Source of the DNA: Enterobacter oligotrophicus
GTDB lineage: Bacteria; Pseudomonadota; Gammaproteobacteria; Enterobacterales; Enterobacteriaceae
Direction: 5' to 3'
Assembly: GCF_009176645.1 (NCBI RefSeq)
Contig: NZ_AP019007.1
Coordinates: 1,736,001 to 1,800,000, forward strand
DNA length: 64,000 nt
Of this stretch, positions 19,440 through 27,506 are shown piece by piece (position 1 is the stretch's first letter; every line of letters begins with the position of its first letter). The notes below the pieces were generated by a model that saw only the letters and a program-made list of their open reading frames with translations, was not told the DNA's origin and ran no database searches. Both the position numbers and the translations under genes were made by a program.

Positions 19440-20041
19440 GGATTCACTCTCATTGTGTCGATAACATGGATTGCTCCGCCCTCGTAAGCGGTGCCGCCGG
19501 AAATAATGGTTTCATTGATATACGGATAGATCGTGATTTCTTCGCCGGTATAAGTGGCAGCGCCCACAAAATACGGTCCGCTGGTCTGCAGGTTGATGGA
19601 CATTCCGATCAGATGGCGGCTACACGGTTTGGCGTCACCGATCAGCCGCTCCAGCTCCAGATAGGTTTCTTCCGTAATACCCTGATCCTGCACGCCAATA
19701 TCCAGGCGAAACGTGCCCGGTTGTTCTCCGGTCTGCCACCACTCAATAATGCGGATCAGGAAACCGAACGGCTCCACCACGCGCCGCACTGCGCTGGTTG
19801 TCCCCTTATGCTGATGGATATAGAAAGCATCCTGCACCACGCGGCGCTTGACGCTCTCCGTCCAGCTTTCGTCCCAGCGGTCAACGGAAAACGCCCACGC
19901 CAGATACGGCAGAAAGATGACCGGACATGTTGCCGGGTTCCATAAATCACGCAGCGACACCTGCAGATCGGAAATCCCACTGCACGTCTGCGCCAGTCGG
20001 CGCTCAAGCGGTGATGAACCAGGCGGCAACAGGCTATTCAT
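19436..20041 (-). CDS. I: Phage tail protein gpI (baseplate wedge)
   Basis: 201 residues (P2 gpI 176). P2 gpI family: LPPGSSPLERRLAQTCSGISDLQVSLRDLWNPATCPVIFLPYLAWAFSVDRWDESW at residues 4-60. The C-terminal part is probably the fibre-docking segment. Overlaps J by 8 bases and H by 4. Confidence 0.95.
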   Translation of the reverse strand: MNSLLPPGSSPLERRLAQTCSGISDLQVSLRDLWNPATCPVIFLPYLAWAFSVDRWDESWTESVKRRVVQDAFYIHQHKGTTSAVRRVVEPFGFLIRIIEWWQTGEQPGTFRLDIGVQDQGITEETYLELERLIGDAKPCSRHLIGMSINLQTSGPYFVGAATYTGEEITIYPYINETIISGGTAYEGGAIHVIDTMRVNP

Positions 20042-20942
20042 CCGTGCCCCCGTTGGTTACGCTCCATTCCGTACAGGATGCCGCCTGCGTCTTATCCAGC
20101 ACCACATCAGCCAGCGGTGACGCCAGCTCCACACGCTGGACGCCCTCTACATGCAACGCGGCATAAATGGCACTGCGACGGATATCACGGCCCAGCCGCG
20201 TCTGACTGGCGATGTACTTCTGCAGGCTGGCTTTTGCCGCCGCCATCACCGGCTCAGCTTCCGGTCCCGGATAAAGAAAAATCGTCGCATCCACGCTGTA
20301 CGGGATTATTTCGGCGCTGCGCACCGTCAGGCGGTCTGCCACCGGGCGCACGTTCTCGCTGTTAAGCGCCTGCTCCACCACCGCCAGCAGATCAGCCTCT
20401 GCCGTACCGTCACCCTCACGGCTCAGTACGGTAAGCGCCACCTCCGCCGGTGCCGGGCTGGTTGCGCTGGCATCTGCCACGCGCCCGTCCGCGCTTCTGG
20501 CGTGAAATTCATAGGCTCCCGTCGGGCCAGCAACCGACAACCCCTCAAACGCAGCAGGGATGCGCTGGCGCAGCGACTCATCATCTTCCATCACTGCGTC
20601 GACCGGCGGTACTGCATCATTATCAGCAGGTACTACCGTCAGGCGTTTCACGTTGCAGTTGGCTGCCAGTTGCTCTAGATCATTTCCCATTGAATAGGCC
20701 ACCATCACCGCCTGCGCAGCCTCGTTAATACGCTGGCGTAGCAGGATTTCGCGGTAGGTGCTTTCCTGCAGCAGTTTGGTGACGGGTTCAGATTCCAGCG
20801 CCAGCGTGCGCCGTACTGCGTCCTGCTCATTCGCCGGATAAAGGGCCACAAAAGCGGCTTTGCGCTCAGCCAGCAGCGTCTCAAAATCCGGCGCGTCCAC
20901 TATCTGCGGCGCGGGCAATTGGGAAAGGTCAATCACTGCCAT
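20034..20942 (-). CDS. J: Baseplate wedge protein gpJ
   Basis: 302 residues, as P2 gpJ. Typical start IDLSQLPAPQIVDAPDFETLLAERKAAFVALYP and EREILLRQRINEAAQAVMVAYS-like segment, then the baseplate-J core ADASATSPAPAEVALTVLSREGDGTA. Overlaps W by 14 bases. Confidence 0.97.
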   Translation of the reverse strand: MAVIDLSQLPAPQIVDAPDFETLLAERKAAFVALYPANEQDAVRRTLALESEPVTKLLQESTYREILLRQRINEAAQAVMVAYSMGNDLEQLAANCNVKRLTVVPADNDAVPPVDAVMEDDESLRQRIPAAFEGLSVAGPTGAYEFHARSADGRVADASATSPAPAEVALTVLSREGDGTAEADLLAVVEQALNSENVRPVADRLTVRSAEIIPYSVDATIFLYPGPEAEPVMAAAKASLQKYIASQTRLGRDIRRSAIYAALHVEGVQRVELASPLADVVLDKTQAASCTEWSVTNGGTDE

Positions 20943-21288
20943 TGTCTGCTCCTGTAGTTACCGAAAGGGAAACCGGCGCGCCGTTGTTGCGCTGCCCGGT
21001 AAGCTCAACCACCATGGAGCCGTCAAAATTGCTGCTGATGGTGATGGAATCCAGCGTAAGCCGTGGCTCCCAGCGACTCAGCGCCACATAGACCGCAGAC
21101 ATTACCTGCAGGCGCAGTGCCGGGTTCTGCGGCTGGTCAATCAGGGCGGACAGCAGGGAACCATATTCCCGACGGGCAATCCGGCTGCCCTGCGGCGTCA
21201 GCAGAATATCCCGCACTGACTGGCGCAGATGGTCCGTATCAGTAATGGCCTTGCCGTTGCCCTGGCTCATGCCGATATACAGCGTCAT
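20929..21288 (-). CDS. W: Baseplate protein gpW (gp25-like)
   Basis: 119 residues (P2 gpW 115). gp25-like lysozyme-fold wedge protein: GMSQGNGKAITDTDHLRQSVRDILLTPQGSRIARREYGS at the N-terminus, the conserved core of the family. Start overlaps the V stop by 4 bases. Confidence 0.97.
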   Translation of the reverse strand: MTLYIGMSQGNGKAITDTDHLRQSVRDILLTPQGSRIARREYGSLLSALIDQPQNPALRLQVMSAVYVALSRWEPRLTLDSITISSNFDGSMVVELTGQRNNGAPVSLSVTTGADNGSD

Positions 21289-21863
21289 ACCGGACCTCCT
21301 GACGTATCGCCGCCGGACTTAACGCCGGTGTGACCGTGTTTATCCACCACGATCCCGTTAGAACTCATCGCACCGCCGCCCTGGGTGACGCCGCCATTGA
21401 TCACCACATCGCTGTTAATGCGCGTGGAGTCAGCCTCCACCACAAACTCACTGGTTTTCAGGGTGATATTGTCAGCCGCCTCGATCACCATGGATTTAAT
21501 GCCTTTGACGTGCCAGCGCCCGGTGGCAGGCTCGTACTCAAACCAGCCCCCGTCCGGGTATTCCGTCACACAGCCGTCCACGGAATCCGACGGCGGCGCA
21601 AACTGATTGGAGTAAATGGCAGGCAGCGCAAAGGCGGTTTCAAGGTTCCCGCCCATACTCAGCACCACCACCTGTTCATCCGGCGACGGGCACCACCAGG
21701 TGCGGCCGCCTCCGGCCCGCAGCGTCAGCCAGTTAATCCAGTTAGTTTCAAGCTCGCCAACCTTTACCCGGCACAGCCAGTTTTCCCGGTCCACTTCGGT
21801 CACGGTGCCTGTGCGGATCAGGTTGGTGATAAGGCGCATGATTTCGGTCAGTTGTGCATTCAT
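21285..21863 (-). CDS. V: Baseplate spike gpV
   Basis: 192 residues (P2 gpV 211). Membrane-piercing spike: OB-fold N-terminal domain (residues 15-95, GTVTEVDRENWLCRVKVGELETNWI), then a beta-helix and a C-terminal apex with the HGHTGV motif. The His-x-His of this apex binds iron in P2 and phi92 spikes. First gene of the V-W-J-I-H operon; an Ogr box lies 46 bases upstream. Confidence 0.96.
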   Translation of the reverse strand: MNAQLTEIMRLITNLIRTGTVTEVDRENWLCRVKVGELETNWINWLTLRAGGGRTWWCPSPDEQVVVLSMGGNLETAFALPAIYSNQFAPPSDSVDGCVTEYPDGGWFEYEPATGRWHVKGIKSMVIEAADNITLKTSEFVVEADSTRINSDVVINGGVTQGGGAMSSNGIVVDKHGHTGVKSGGDTSGGPV

Positions 21864-21908
21864 ATCGAAAGGTTGCCATCAGAGGGAAAAGGGAGGCAGC
21901 ACGGGCGC

Positions 21909-21928
21909 TTGTGCCAGCGGTGGCACAA
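21909..21928 (-). promoter_or_regulatory. Ogr box of late promoter PV
   Basis: TTGT-N12-ACAA; the inner bases GCCAGCGGTGGC extend the dyad (TTGTGCCA...TGGCACAA, 8-base perfect arms). Centred about 55 bases upstream of the V start region, overlapping the gap between S and V. Confidence 0.8.
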
Positions 21929-21931
21929 AGA

Positions 21932-22378
21932 TCACCCCGCCAGCCAGCGCAGCAGGGTGTCACGGGTGATGGTTTCCACTTCATCATTCACGCCCAGCAG
22001 GCGGCGCTCTGCGTAGCGGACCTCCGGGCCTTTGCGGCTGACGCGATCTCGCAGGCCGTAATGGTGAACGCGGGCAATGCGCTGCACTTTTCCGTCAAAC
22101 CGCACACTGGCGGAGTCCGCGGTGGCGGCGGTTTTCATGTATTTGGTGGTGCGAAGTTTTGCAAACATCTGGCGCTTGATGCGGCCCTTTTTGCTACGGG
22201 CCGTTACCCGGCGCGGCTCGTAGCCGCTCCCGTCCGGGTTTCGCTGCAGCCTGATATTTTGCTGTTGAGTCCGGCGCAGCTGTTGCGCCAGTTGCCGCAT
22301 CATACGGCTGCGCGCGGCAGGTTCCAGATTCGCCAGCAACGCCGTCAGCCAGTCATCCACCCTCTGCAGTTCATCCAC
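21932..22378 (-). CDS. S: Tail completion protein gpS
   Basis: 148 residues (P2 gpS 150). Virion morphogenesis family: MDELQRVDDWLTALLANLEPAARSRMMRQLAQQLRRTQQQNIRLQRNPDGSGYEPR at the N-terminus, and the C-terminal VHHYGLRDRVSRKGPEVRYAERRLLG. Needed for tail maturation. Overlaps R by 8 bases; last gene of the capsid-lysis operon before the PV Ogr box. Confidence 0.96.
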   Translation of the reverse strand: MDELQRVDDWLTALLANLEPAARSRMMRQLAQQLRRTQQQNIRLQRNPDGSGYEPRRVTARSKKGRIKRQMFAKLRTTKYMKTAATADSASVRFDGKVQRIARVHHYGLRDRVSRKGPEVRYAERRLLGVNDEVETITRDTLLRWLAG

Positions 22379-22802
22379 GTTTCACCGTCCACATTTCTTC
22401 GGGTTCGTCCGGCTCCGGCACTGCTTCAACGCTCGACACGCTACCGTCAGTGCTGACCAGCACGCGCTCCGTCAGTTGCAGGTTCATGCTGATATCGCAT
22501 ACATCGTTGCGCAGAATATCCACTTCAAAGGTGAACAGTTTTTCGCGCAAATCCGGGTTATAGATAGCATCCGGCTGGCTGGTACTGAGCCACAGCAGGA
22601 CTGGAGCCATCAGCAGATTCTGGTCGCCGCTGAAATCCTCGATCACCACGTTCAGGGTGTAGCGGTATTCCCATGACATGGAGCTGGCCCCGGTTGCCAC
22701 CAGTGAGCCGTTATCAACGAAAAGGTGCATCTTGTCCGGGTTGTCGCGGACATAGGCAACCGCTTTATTCAGGGCGCTGCGTAAGGACTGCGGTTTGTTC
22801 AC
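22371..22802 (-). CDS. R: Tail completion protein gpR
   Basis: 143 residues from a GTG start at 22802, giving the conserved N-terminus (V/M)NKPQSLRSALNKAVAYVRDNPDKMHLFVDNG of P2 gpR (155 aa). Contains DFSGDQNLLMAPVLLWL and NLQLTERVLV. Needed for tail completion. Its 5' part overlaps the 3' end of lysC by 38 bases. Confidence 0.95.
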   Translation of the reverse strand: MNKPQSLRSALNKAVAYVRDNPDKMHLFVDNGSLVATGASSMSWEYRYTLNVVIEDFSGDQNLLMAPVLLWLSTSQPDAIYNPDLREKLFTFEVDILRNDVCDISMNLQLTERVLVSTDGSVSSVEAVPEPDEPEEMWTVKRG

Positions 22803-23049
22803 TGTCTCGCTCCTGACACGCAATAATCGTGTCCACTTTGTCAGCACATACCGCCCAGGCGGCCTCGGTTTCATCCAGCGCCGTATTCAGATCGCCGTTA
22901 TTGCGCGGCGCTGACCTTTCCAGACGGCATTGCGTCACTCTGGGACAGCCACTCACGGTAAGCTGCACCTCCGGCGAGGGCCGGACGCTCCCGCAGCCGG
23001 ATAATGTCAGCAGGCAAAGGAGTGTCAGCCCAGCGGCGTAAATCCTCAT
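22765..23049 (-). CDS. lysC: Outer-membrane spanin lipoprotein LysC (o-spanin)
   Basis: 94 residues from ATG 23049 (a GTG at 23055 is the alternative). Signal peptide with lipobox LTLSGC (cleavage before Cys), then a short periplasmic domain with further Cys residues. It is read in a different frame of the 3' part of lysB and extends beyond it, the nested/overlapping spanin arrangement of P2. With LysB it disrupts the outer membrane at the end of lysis. Confidence 0.9.
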   Translation of the reverse strand: MRIYAAGLTLLCLLTLSGCGSVRPSPEVQLTVSGCPRVTQCRLERSAPRNNGDLNTALDETEAAWAVCADKVDTIIACQERDSEQTAVLTQRPE

Positions 23050-23326
23050 TTTCACGTTTCAGTTCCTCGATCCGGTGCTGGCGGCTGCGCAGCAGTGCGG
23101 TTGTCTGTTCCGCAGCTGCATAAAGCCGCGTTTGCTCCCGGCTGTTGGTTTCGGTCAGAATGGACAGACCGATCAGCTGGCTGTTTTTCTTCGTCAGCTC
23201 CTGCGTTTTTCTTTTCAGCGCCGCGCCCTGCGTCTCGATGGTGTGGCTGGCATTGTTAAGCCGCCACGACTGCCAGCCCAGCAGCGCCAGCATCAGAACC
23301 AGGATTACCGCCAGCTCGCGCGTCAT
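22898..23326 (-). CDS. lysB: Inner-membrane spanin LysB (i-spanin)
   Basis: 142 residues (P2 LysB 141). N-terminal membrane anchor (LAVILVLMLALLGWQSW, residues 5-21) and a long periplasmic coiled coil (residues 30-95), then a Pro/Arg-rich tail (WADTPLPADIIRLRERP). Starts in a 4-base overlap with the lysozyme stop and shares 152 bases with lysC in another frame. Confidence 0.93.
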   Translation of the reverse strand: MTRELAVILVLMLALLGWQSWRLNNASHTIETQGAALKRKTQELTKKNSQLIGLSILTETNSREQTRLYAAAEQTTALLRSRQHRIEELKRENEDLRRWADTPLPADIIRLRERPALAGGAAYREWLSQSDAMPSGKVSAAQ

Positions 23327-23838
23327 GCCCCTGCCCCTTTAAGACACCAGGCAAGCTCACGTGCGCGCCTGTTTTCCAGCCCTTTACTCCTTTGACCGTT
23401 TACATAAATCCAGCGGGGGAGCTGGTTGCACGCCTGCCACCATTGCTGGCGATTGATGTAAGAAACCATTGTTGACCGGCAGATTGCCCCCGTTCCGACA
23501 TTGAAACCGATACTGATCAGGGCATCGTAAACATGCTGAGGTGGCTTAACCTGCAGGCAGGCTTCAATCCTTTTTTCCGTCAGCAACACGTTACTTATCA
23601 GCCCCTGCGCGGCCTGTCGCTCCGTTATGGTTTTGCCCGGCACCACCCCGGACGTATTGCCGATCCCGTCAGTCCAGACCCCGGCGCTGCACTGGTATGG
23701 CTGCAAACGGCATCCTTCGAAATCAGCAATCAGTTTCAGTCCCTCAACGGAGGTATGAAGCGACTGAAAGCCCGGCAGCGTGGCGGCAATCGCCAGTACC
23801 GCGCCGACCAGGCAACGCTTAACGATTGAAGGATTCAT
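23323..23838 (-). CDS. SAR endolysin (phage lysozyme), gene K position
   Basis: 171 residues, glycoside hydrolase family 24. The N-terminal 25 residues form a weakly hydrophobic SAR anchor with Cys9 (KRCLVGAVLAIAATLPG). Catalytic Glu41 is followed by Cys50 and Thr56, the Glu-x8-Cys-x5-Thr triad of P1 Lyz rather than Glu-x8-Asp-x5-Thr; Cys43 is also present. This cysteine set (9, 43, 50) is that of P1 Lyz. There a 43/50-type disulfide blocks the active site until the SAR cysteine, released from the membrane, swaps partners. P2's own K is a different kind of lysin, so this is a module exchange. Holin gene overlaps by 20 bases. Confidence 0.93.
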   Translation of the reverse strand: MNPSIVKRCLVGAVLAIAATLPGFQSLHTSVEGLKLIADFEGCRLQPYQCSAGVWTDGIGNTSGVVPGKTITERQAAQGLISNVLLTEKRIEACLQVKPPQHVYDALISIGFNVGTGAICRSTMVSYINRQQWWQACNQLPRWIYVNGQRSKGLENRRARELAWCLKGAGA

Positions 23839-24034
23839 ATTCCCCCCTGGATATTCTGCCGTCCCGCAGTAGCTGGTAGGCTTTCCAGCGTAAATAACAG
23901 GTCACCGCTGCAGTAATAATGCCCAGCGCAAGACCGGTAATGGTCGATACATCTTTAAGAGACAAGTCTCCGAGCCATGCCAGAAGCAGGGCAACGCAGT
24001 AAGTAATAAAGGCGCTGATTCGTTCAAGCGTCAT
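23819..24034 (-). CDS. Phage holin
   Basis: 71 residues with two hydrophobic segments (residues 5-22 and 30-48, the second TGLALGIITAAVTCYLRW) and a charged C-terminal tail (RDGRISRGEYESFNR). Small class II-like holin ahead of the endolysin gene, the place of gene Y in P2. Pinholin behaviour would fit with the SAR endolysin but cannot be read from the sequence. Confidence 0.88.
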   Translation of the reverse strand: MTLERISAFITYCVALLLAWLGDLSLKDVSTITGLALGIITAAVTCYLRWKAYQLLRDGRISRGEYESFNR

Positions 24035-24037
24035 AAT

Positions 24038-24241
24038 TCAGTCCCATAACTGGACAGTCTGCGCAGTGGTTGACGCCATAATTTCCGGCAGTTCCACCTG
24101 CAGCCCGTGCGGTAAAAATGGGCCGTACTCAGCCAGCCCCGGATTTGCCTGCAGAACCTGCTCAGTGACACCCTGCGTGCGCCCGTAATGACGCCAGCAA
24201 AGCGCGTCCACCGTGTCATACTGATGCGCACGCACTTTCAT
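24038..24241 (-). CDS. X: Tail protein gpX
   Basis: 67 residues, as P2 gpX. LysM-like tail protein: DTVDALCWRHYGRTQGVTEQVLQANPGLAEYGPFLPHGLQVELPE. Overlaps the L stop by one base (TAATG). Confidence 0.95.
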   Translation of the reverse strand: MKVRAHQYDTVDALCWRHYGRTQGVTEQVLQANPGLAEYGPFLPHGLQVELPEIMASTTAQTVQLWD

Positions 24242-24705
24242 CAGATAAGCTCCACCGTGCAGTGCGGTGCATCCTGCACCCGGCTGATGGCCCAGCGGGC
24301 ATCACGCCACAGATCGCCGCTGACCTCCGCCAGTTCCTCCCCTCGCTTTACCCCGGACGCCGTGGCGTCATAATCCTGGTAACGCTCATTGAGCACGGCG
24401 CGCGCCCAGCAATACACGGCGTTGAGGTAGTGCTGGATGCGCTCGCTTTTTCCGTCCAGCATTTCCGCCGGCACGTCAGCCAGATCCCGGTAGCCCAGCA
24501 TCTTCTGGCGGTTGCGGAAGTCGTACAGCTCAGCGTTAACTTCGGAAATGGCTGTCAGCGCAACCTGCCGGAGACGGGGCTGCGTCACCGTGCCGTCAGT
24601 GCGCATCACACTGCGAAATTCCGACAGGTCCACATCAGGCCAGAACGGCGTATTTTTAATAACGTCCGCCTGTTCCGGTGCCTGTTCTGGCGCAATAAAC
24701 TGCAT
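24241..24705 (-). CDS. L: Head completion/stabilisation protein gpL
   Basis: 154 residues from ATG 24705 (P2 gpL 169). I chose this start because AGGAG lies 8 bases upstream and the conserved text begins MQFIAPEQ; a further in-frame ATG at 24768 would add 21 residues. Contains NTPFWPDVDLSEFRSVMRTDGTVTQPRLRQVALTAISEVNAEL. Connects neck and capsid. Confidence 0.93.
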   Translation of the reverse strand: MQFIAPEQAPEQADVIKNTPFWPDVDLSEFRSVMRTDGTVTQPRLRQVALTAISEVNAELYDFRNRQKMLGYRDLADVPAEMLDGKSERIQHYLNAVYCWARAVLNERYQDYDATASGVKRGEELAEVSGDLWRDARWAISRVQDAPHCTVELI

Positions 24706-24798
24706 GCGGCTTTCTCCTGAAATAGTGGGCGGTGGACGGGGTTTTGATGTGGCAGTGCCTTTCGCCATCCCGTGCCGCCCGTGCGCGGGGCACGTTCG

Positions 24799-25449
24799 TT
24801 AGCGGCTGTCACTGCGCAATCTGCGCTCCAGCTGCTGCTTTTCTTTTTTCACGCCGCAGCGGGGATCGAGCTGCAGCGCATGGGTAAGGTGATTAAGGGC
24901 AGAGGCCGGGTTGCTATCGGTCAGTACCGCGCCGATGGCTTTGTGCAGGCGTGCCCGGGACTGGTCCGGCATATCCAGATCGGTAGTCAGGTCCAGCGTC
25001 TGCAGGAGCAGATCGGCATCAAAACCAGTTGCGGCCAGCAGCGCGCTTTGTGCGGCATCCGCCATTTCTTCCGCCAGAACGGTCTGCACGTTACGGTTGC
25101 CCAGCGGCATCACCCAGCCATGGCGCAGCGCATGACGCCCGATTTCCAGCGCACCGGCATAATCACCGGCATCGATACGCCACAGCATCACGTACATCAG
25201 CACGTCATCCTGCTGCGCACCTCCGACAGCCAGCACGCCCTCCGCCCAGACGGCATACTTCGGCAGAAGCTCCACCTTGATTGCCGCCTTTTTCACGGTG
25301 GACTGGATACCCTTAAGGCGGCGGCGGTCTTCTGCCAGCTGCAGCAGCATCAGGTCATAGCCGGCCGCATGGCGAACACTGCCGCCCTCCCGGGCGGCCT
25401 GTTCGGCCTGAATGCGCAGGCGGTGCTGCCGTGCGGGACTCAGGCTCAT
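24799..25449 (-). CDS. M: Terminase small (endonuclease) subunit gpM
   Basis: 216 residues (P2 gpM 247). Cuts at cos together with gpP in this family. SPARQHRLRIQAEQAAREGG at the N-terminus, LLPKYAVWAEGVLAVGGAQQDDVLMYVMLWRIDAGDYAGALEIGRHALRHGW in the middle. Ends with a Lys/Arg-rich coiled tail. Confidence 0.95.
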   Translation of the reverse strand: MSLSPARQHRLRIQAEQAAREGGSVRHAAGYDLMLLQLAEDRRRLKGIQSTVKKAAIKVELLPKYAVWAEGVLAVGGAQQDDVLMYVMLWRIDAGDYAGALEIGRHALRHGWVMPLGNRNVQTVLAEEMADAAQSALLAATGFDADLLLQTLDLTTDLDMPDQSRARLHKAIGAVLTDSNPASALNHLTHALQLDPRCGVKKEKQQLERRLRSDSR

Positions 25450-25452
25450 GCG

Positions 25453-26514
25453 TTACTCCCCACCTTCCGGCGCAGCTGGCGCGGTGAAGTCACCGATAGT
25501 GATGTTTTCGACCAGGGCCGCGCAGCGGTAGTCTTCAATCACGTACGCTTCGTTGACGGATTCAAAGTTCTCAATCCGGTCACGTTTCGGGTTGTCGATA
25601 ACAGAACGGCGGCGGGTGTCCTCCTGCCAGTAAATGGAGAGGTTATCCAAACGGGTGATCAGCAGGGCATTGGCCGGGAAGAACGGCGCACGCACCGCCT
25701 GCAGGCCGCCCATGCGTTTCTGGCTGATAATCAGATCGGCGGCAATTTTCTCGCTGTTTTCCTGCTCTTTGTTAACCAGCGGGAAATACTTGTCAGACAG
25801 CAGCTCGCGGCCGCAGATAACAACCAGCTCGTCATCATCCTGGTAAACCACGTCGATCAGCTCGTTAACCGCATCCATCACCACGGCGTCCAGGTTGACA
25901 TAGTCGCCGCCCTTGCCCACCTTCACCGCGCCTGCCGTGGTGGTGCCGTCCTGGGTGGTACTGCCCATAACGTGGTCCGGCGCGTCTTCGCGGATTTTCT
26001 GCAGCCAGCCCTTATTCACGTCCTGCAGCAGTGGGTTTTCAGCGCGGTTAGAGGTTTTGGCACGCTTCACACCGTTAAAGCCGATCATGATGCGGTCCAG
26101 CGCCTGACGCTTTATGATGGCGTTACGGATACGCACCTGGAAGTCCTGGAATTTCGCCCACAGGTCCAGCTTTGCGTAGGTCAGCACCGTGTCAAAGTTG
26201 GTCTGTTCGCATTTATATTCCACGTCCTCCATCAGCATCGGATCGGTAGGTTCGCGCTCTTTGGTGGTGGTGTCGGTGGTTCCGGCAATGGTGGAGCCAA
26301 CGCCCAGGCCAAGCAGCTGGCCGGACTGCTCATCAACAGGCGAGACATTAATGAGCGTCAGGAAAGCGGCGGACTGCTGGATCTGGTCTTCCAGCGTCTG
26401 CTGCACGGACGGCTCAACGGTGAACTTGCTGGAAAGTTCTTCAACTTCCACCAGGTTCAGGCGCGCCAGCTGCTGCAGGTAGGCGTTAAAGGCAAAGCGA
26501 GTTTTCTTTTTCAT
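25453..26514 (-). CDS. N: Major capsid protein gpN
   Basis: 353 residues (P2 gpN 357), HK97-like fold. Starts MKKKTRFAFNAYLQQLARLN. The mature N-terminus in P2 is made by gpO cleavage about 30 residues in; a similar SKFTVEPSVQQTLEDQIQ segment is present. ICGRELLSDKYFPLVNKEQENSEKIAADLIISQKRMGGL is the conserved C-terminal half. Between M and O. Confidence 0.97.
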   Translation of the reverse strand: MKKKTRFAFNAYLQQLARLNLVEVEELSSKFTVEPSVQQTLEDQIQQSAAFLTLINVSPVDEQSGQLLGLGVGSTIAGTTDTTTKEREPTDPMLMEDVEYKCEQTNFDTVLTYAKLDLWAKFQDFQVRIRNAIIKRQALDRIMIGFNGVKRAKTSNRAENPLLQDVNKGWLQKIREDAPDHVMGSTTQDGTTTAGAVKVGKGGDYVNLDAVVMDAVNELIDVVYQDDDELVVICGRELLSDKYFPLVNKEQENSEKIAADLIISQKRMGGLQAVRAPFFPANALLITRLDNLSIYWQEDTRRRSVIDNPKRDRIENFESVNEAYVIEDYRCAALVENITIGDFTAPAAPEGGE

Positions 26515-26530
26515 CGGGTTTTATGCTCCA

Positions 26531-27364
26531 TCAGCAATTGGTCAGGTTGCCTGCCGGTGCGTCACCGCCCGGCGCGCGCTGGCGGTAATCTTTACGGCTG
26601 TCTTCACGGCTCAGTTGCTGCTGAAGCTCGGCAAAGGCGGCCTGCTGCTCCTGCAGGGAGGATTCAAGCTCAGAAATGCGCGCGTCCTGGTCGGATAGGG
26701 ATTTATCGGTGCGCTCGCTCAGGTTCTGCTGCTCGGTGGCGACCAGCTCAACGGCTTTGTGCACGTCTGAAAAACGCGCATCGTCGGTCTGCTCTTTTTT
26801 GGTAAACAGCGCGGATACGCGGGCAAAGAGGGAGGGCTTTTCGTCCTGGTTTTCTTCCAGTTCAATCAGCGTTTCTTCAGCGGCGGTAAATAGGTTTTCA
26901 GGGCTTAGCTTGCGGTTAGCCAGCGGGTTCTGTTTGGCGGTGGCACTGAAAGCCAGCATCTCGGTGCCCAGGCTCGCCGGATCGTCAGTGGCAGCCAGGC
27001 CGACAAGGTAGGCCTTGCCGGTGTCAGCAAATTTCGGGCTGACTTCCATAGAGGTGAATTGCTTTTGCCACTGCTTAATCAGACTAATCAGGTCAGGCGA
27101 CGGGTTAATTTCGGCGTACAGCGCCATTTTCCCTTTTAATGGCCCTTCCGTGATTTCTTCGGCGGTTAAGCCGGTGACATGCCCATAACGCTTAAACGTG
27201 CCATCCGGCGAATAGCCTTTAATGTGCTCAAGGTTAATTTGCGCCGTATACACCGCAGGGTTGTAGCTGGCCGCCATTTGTACCAGCCATTCGCGCTGGA
27301 TTTCGCGCCCGTCGGTGGTGGCACCTTCCACCCCGATGCGGAAACGCTTTGCTTTCACTGTCAT
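26531..27364 (-). CDS. O: Capsid scaffold and maturation protease gpO
   Basis: 277 residues (P2 gpO 284). N-terminal serine protease with a triad at Asp18, His47 and Ser105 (aligned with P2 Asp19, His48, Ser107), and a C-terminal coiled-coil scaffold (residues 190-255, LSDQDARISELESSLQEQQAAFAELQQQLSREDSRKD). Cleaves gpN, the portal and itself during capsid maturation. First gene of the leftward operon, divergent from P. Confidence 0.96.
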   Translation of the reverse strand: MTVKAKRFRIGVEGATTDGREIQREWLVQMAASYNPAVYTAQINLEHIKGYSPDGTFKRYGHVTGLTAEEITEGPLKGKMALYAEINPSPDLISLIKQWQKQFTSMEVSPKFADTGKAYLVGLAATDDPASLGTEMLAFSATAKQNPLANRKLSPENLFTAAEETLIELEENQDEKPSLFARVSALFTKKEQTDDARFSDVHKAVELVATEQQNLSERTDKSLSDQDARISELESSLQEQQAAFAELQQQLSREDSRKDYRQRAPGGDAPAGNLTNC

Positions 27365-27441
27365 GAGCCGTGCTCCGTTAGAAAAAACTTACTGGAGCCT
27401 TATGTTTGCGGTGATGGGGGAAGTGAAACAACGCGCGGCGC

Positions 27442-27461
27442 TTGTACGGTCAGCCACACAA
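27442..27461. promoter_or_regulatory. Ogr box between divergent O and P genes
   Basis: TTGT-N12-ACAA centred at 27451.5. Placing transcription starts 55 bases away gives about 27397 for O (start codon 27364) and about 27507 for P, so a single symmetric box could serve both divergent late promoters. Confidence 0.78.
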
Positions 27462-27506
27462 ACCGCAGCCGGGGAAAGCCGCCGGGCAAGGCCGTATGTT
27501 TGGGCC

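Noticed and set aside
24772..26805. 677-residue open frame on the plus strand across L, M and N
   Set aside because: Antisense to three well-identified capsid genes; its openness follows from their GC-rich codon use. No recognisable motif and no plausible start.
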